From assembly GCA_034926675.1 (NCBI GenBank), contig JAYFQW010000026.1, positions 24,735 to 88,734 on the forward strand: a stretch of 64,000 nucleotides of DNA, written 5' to 3'. Source of the stretch: Clostridia bacterium. GTDB taxonomy: Bacteria > Bacillota > DTU025. The position numbers and the translations under genes are program-made. The stretch's first letter is position 1. Every line of letters starts with the position of its first letter. Under the pieces are notes generated by a model, which saw only the letters and a program-made list of their open reading frames with translations, had not been told where the DNA came from and made no database searches. Of the stretch, positions 62,997 through 64,000 are shown one piece after another.

Positions 62997-63499
62997 GCGG
63001 CGGTTGCTGTTCAGAGGGCGCATCCCGCTGTTGCCCAAGGCAGGAACGCCCTAGAGTTGCGATCGATTTCTTGTACCTGGACCTGAACGTGTGCACCAGG
63101 TGCATGGGCACTGATGCCAACCTTGACGCAGCCATTGCCGATGTGTCGGGCGTGCTGAAGGCGGCCGGGTTTGACGTAGTGGTGAACAAGGTCAACATCA
63201 CCTCAAGGGAACTGGCCGCCAGGTACGAGTTCGTGAGTTCGCCTACGATCAGAGTGAACGGCAGGGACATTCAGCCTGACGTGAGGGAATCGGCCTGTGA
63301 AAGCTGTGGCGACCTATGTGGAGATAGTGTGGACTGCAGGGTCTGGACGCATGACGGAACAGAACACACAGTACCTCCCAGGGAATTCATAGTCAACGCG
63401 ATCCTGCGGGAGGTCTATTCGGATACGCGGACTTCAGCTCAGGATGCGCACGAGTACCGAATGCCTCATAACCTTGAGGTATTCTTCCGGGGACGCTAG
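62993..63499 (+). CDS. DUF2703 cysteine-rich protein
   Basis: The 168-aa protein begins with a cysteine-rich tail (SGGCCSEGASRCCPRQE), then a thioredoxin-like region: FLYLDLNVCTRCMGTDANLD, EFVSSPTIRVNGRDIQPDV and a second cysteine group SACESCGDLCGDSVDC. DUF2703 proteins are common in arsenic and mercury operons and have no proven function; metalloid binding is plausible from about 13 cysteines. The GTG start overlaps the previous gene by 4 nt (GTGA). It is the last gene of the operon. Confidence 0.88.
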   Translation: MSGGCCSEGASRCCPRQERPRVAIDFLYLDLNVCTRCMGTDANLDAAIADVSGVLKAAGFDVVVNKVNITSRELAARYEFVSSPTIRVNGRDIQPDVRESACESCGDLCGDSVDCRVWTHDGTEHTVPPREFIVNAILREVYSDTRTSAQDAHEYRMPHNLEVFFRGR

Positions 63500-63705
63500 G
63501 TTCTGCTCGGGGCAGCGGAGAGCCATCTGAACCTGGTCTGTGTGCGGGTTGCCATTGCGGCCTATATGGCCGGATGGCAAGATAGCCATGTAAAGGCAGT
63601 TCTGAGATTGTGAAGGTGAATAGGGTGACCACATCTGATGCCAAAGCCGTTGATCGGAGAGACAGCGGTGGATTTGGCTTTTTCGAGAGGTGACTCACGG
63701 CGGCG

Positions 63706-64000
63706 ATGCGGGGCAGAAGCCTGCTGGTAGCTGCGACTGCTCGTGCGGTCAGTATTGACGGTATCGAGATCAGGGGCGTGCTCAACGCGGAGTGCGCCCC
63801 TGATGTTTTCGGCCCATATAAAGGAAGCAGTCTCCATTTGCAGGCCTGCAAATCGGCTGAAAAAACCTTCAACCCTGTGCCGTCAGGGTGCCTATGTGCC
63901 GCGACCGGCGGTTGTGCCGCCGGCAGAGGCCATTCGGCGCCCCCGGGACCAGGCGTGAATCGGGGTGGAGTGGATTCGAGGGGACAGCGGATGCCGTCCC
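63706..64000 (+). CDS. possible gene running off the right edge
   Basis: From ATG 63706 a frame stays open for 98 codons to the window edge: RGRSLLVAATARAVSIDGIE, then RGVLNAECAPDVFGPYKGSS and a Cys/Gly-rich part CLCAATGGCAAGRG. A weak GAGAGGTGA site lies about 12 nt upstream. No domain is recognised. Between 63500 and 63700 nothing is supported. Confidence 0.3.
   Translation, partial: MRGRSLLVAATARAVSIDGIEIRGVLNAECAPDVFGPYKGSSLHLQACKSAEKTFNPVPSGCLCAATGGCAAGRGHSAPPGPGVNRGGVDSRGQRMPS

Overview
The window looks like a chromosomal segment of a GC-rich Bacillota (Clostridia-like) bacterium. The marker genes are typical of that phylum: a ctsR-mcsA-mcsB-clpC operon led by a CtsR box, then radA, disA, carD, a PIN/TRAM protein, a fused ispDF, cysS, mini-RNase III, rlmB and sigH. 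A tyrosine-type T-box leader and several TTG starts with strong Shine-Dalgarno sequences agree with this. I cannot name the genus.

Layout. 1-16 kb is a dense housekeeping block, nearly all on the plus strand. 16-19 kb holds an AbrB-like regulator, then a promoter, a complete T-box leader and a lyase of the tyrosine phenol-lyase/tryptophanase family, then a decayed MFS gene. 20-23 kb carries two tandem paralogous secreted proteins. 23-31.6 kb (minus strand) is an intact four-gene Wadjet (JetABCD) anti-plasmid system. It is bracketed by two inverted copies of a roughly 500 bp mobile-element relic, at about 19.4-19.9 kb and 34.8-35.3 kb.

31.6-47.6 kb is accessory and eroded. It has fragments of IS1634/IS4-like transposases, at least six intact, fused or broken pieces of MNT (nucleotidyltransferase) and HEPN toxin-antitoxin modules, a low-GC flavoprotein-fold gene, a serine hydrolase, an ECF transporter S component with an attenuator leader, a P-loop kinase, a GT-C-like membrane protein and an RCC1-repeat lipoprotein.

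48-53 kb is a response regulator/histidine kinase pair divergent from an ABC-2 exporter, with a palindrome between them. 55.2-58.4 kb is a second exporter of the MacB/FtsX type. 58.4-60 kb is again relics: hydF, IS, HEPN, MNT and serine hydrolase. 60-63.5 kb is a compact arsenic-type operon: an ArsR with a CxC sensor motif, an ArsP-like permease, a membrane thioredoxin, a CcdA-like thiol transporter, a small redox disulfide protein and a DUF2703 protein.

The most interesting signals are the T-box with a UAC specifier in front of a normally catabolic lyase; the Wadjet cassette between inverted element copies; the repeated MNT/HEPN fossils, including an in-frame MNT-HEPN fusion; the ECF leader with a terminator but no recognised aptamer; and a DisA whose RHR motif reads RHS.
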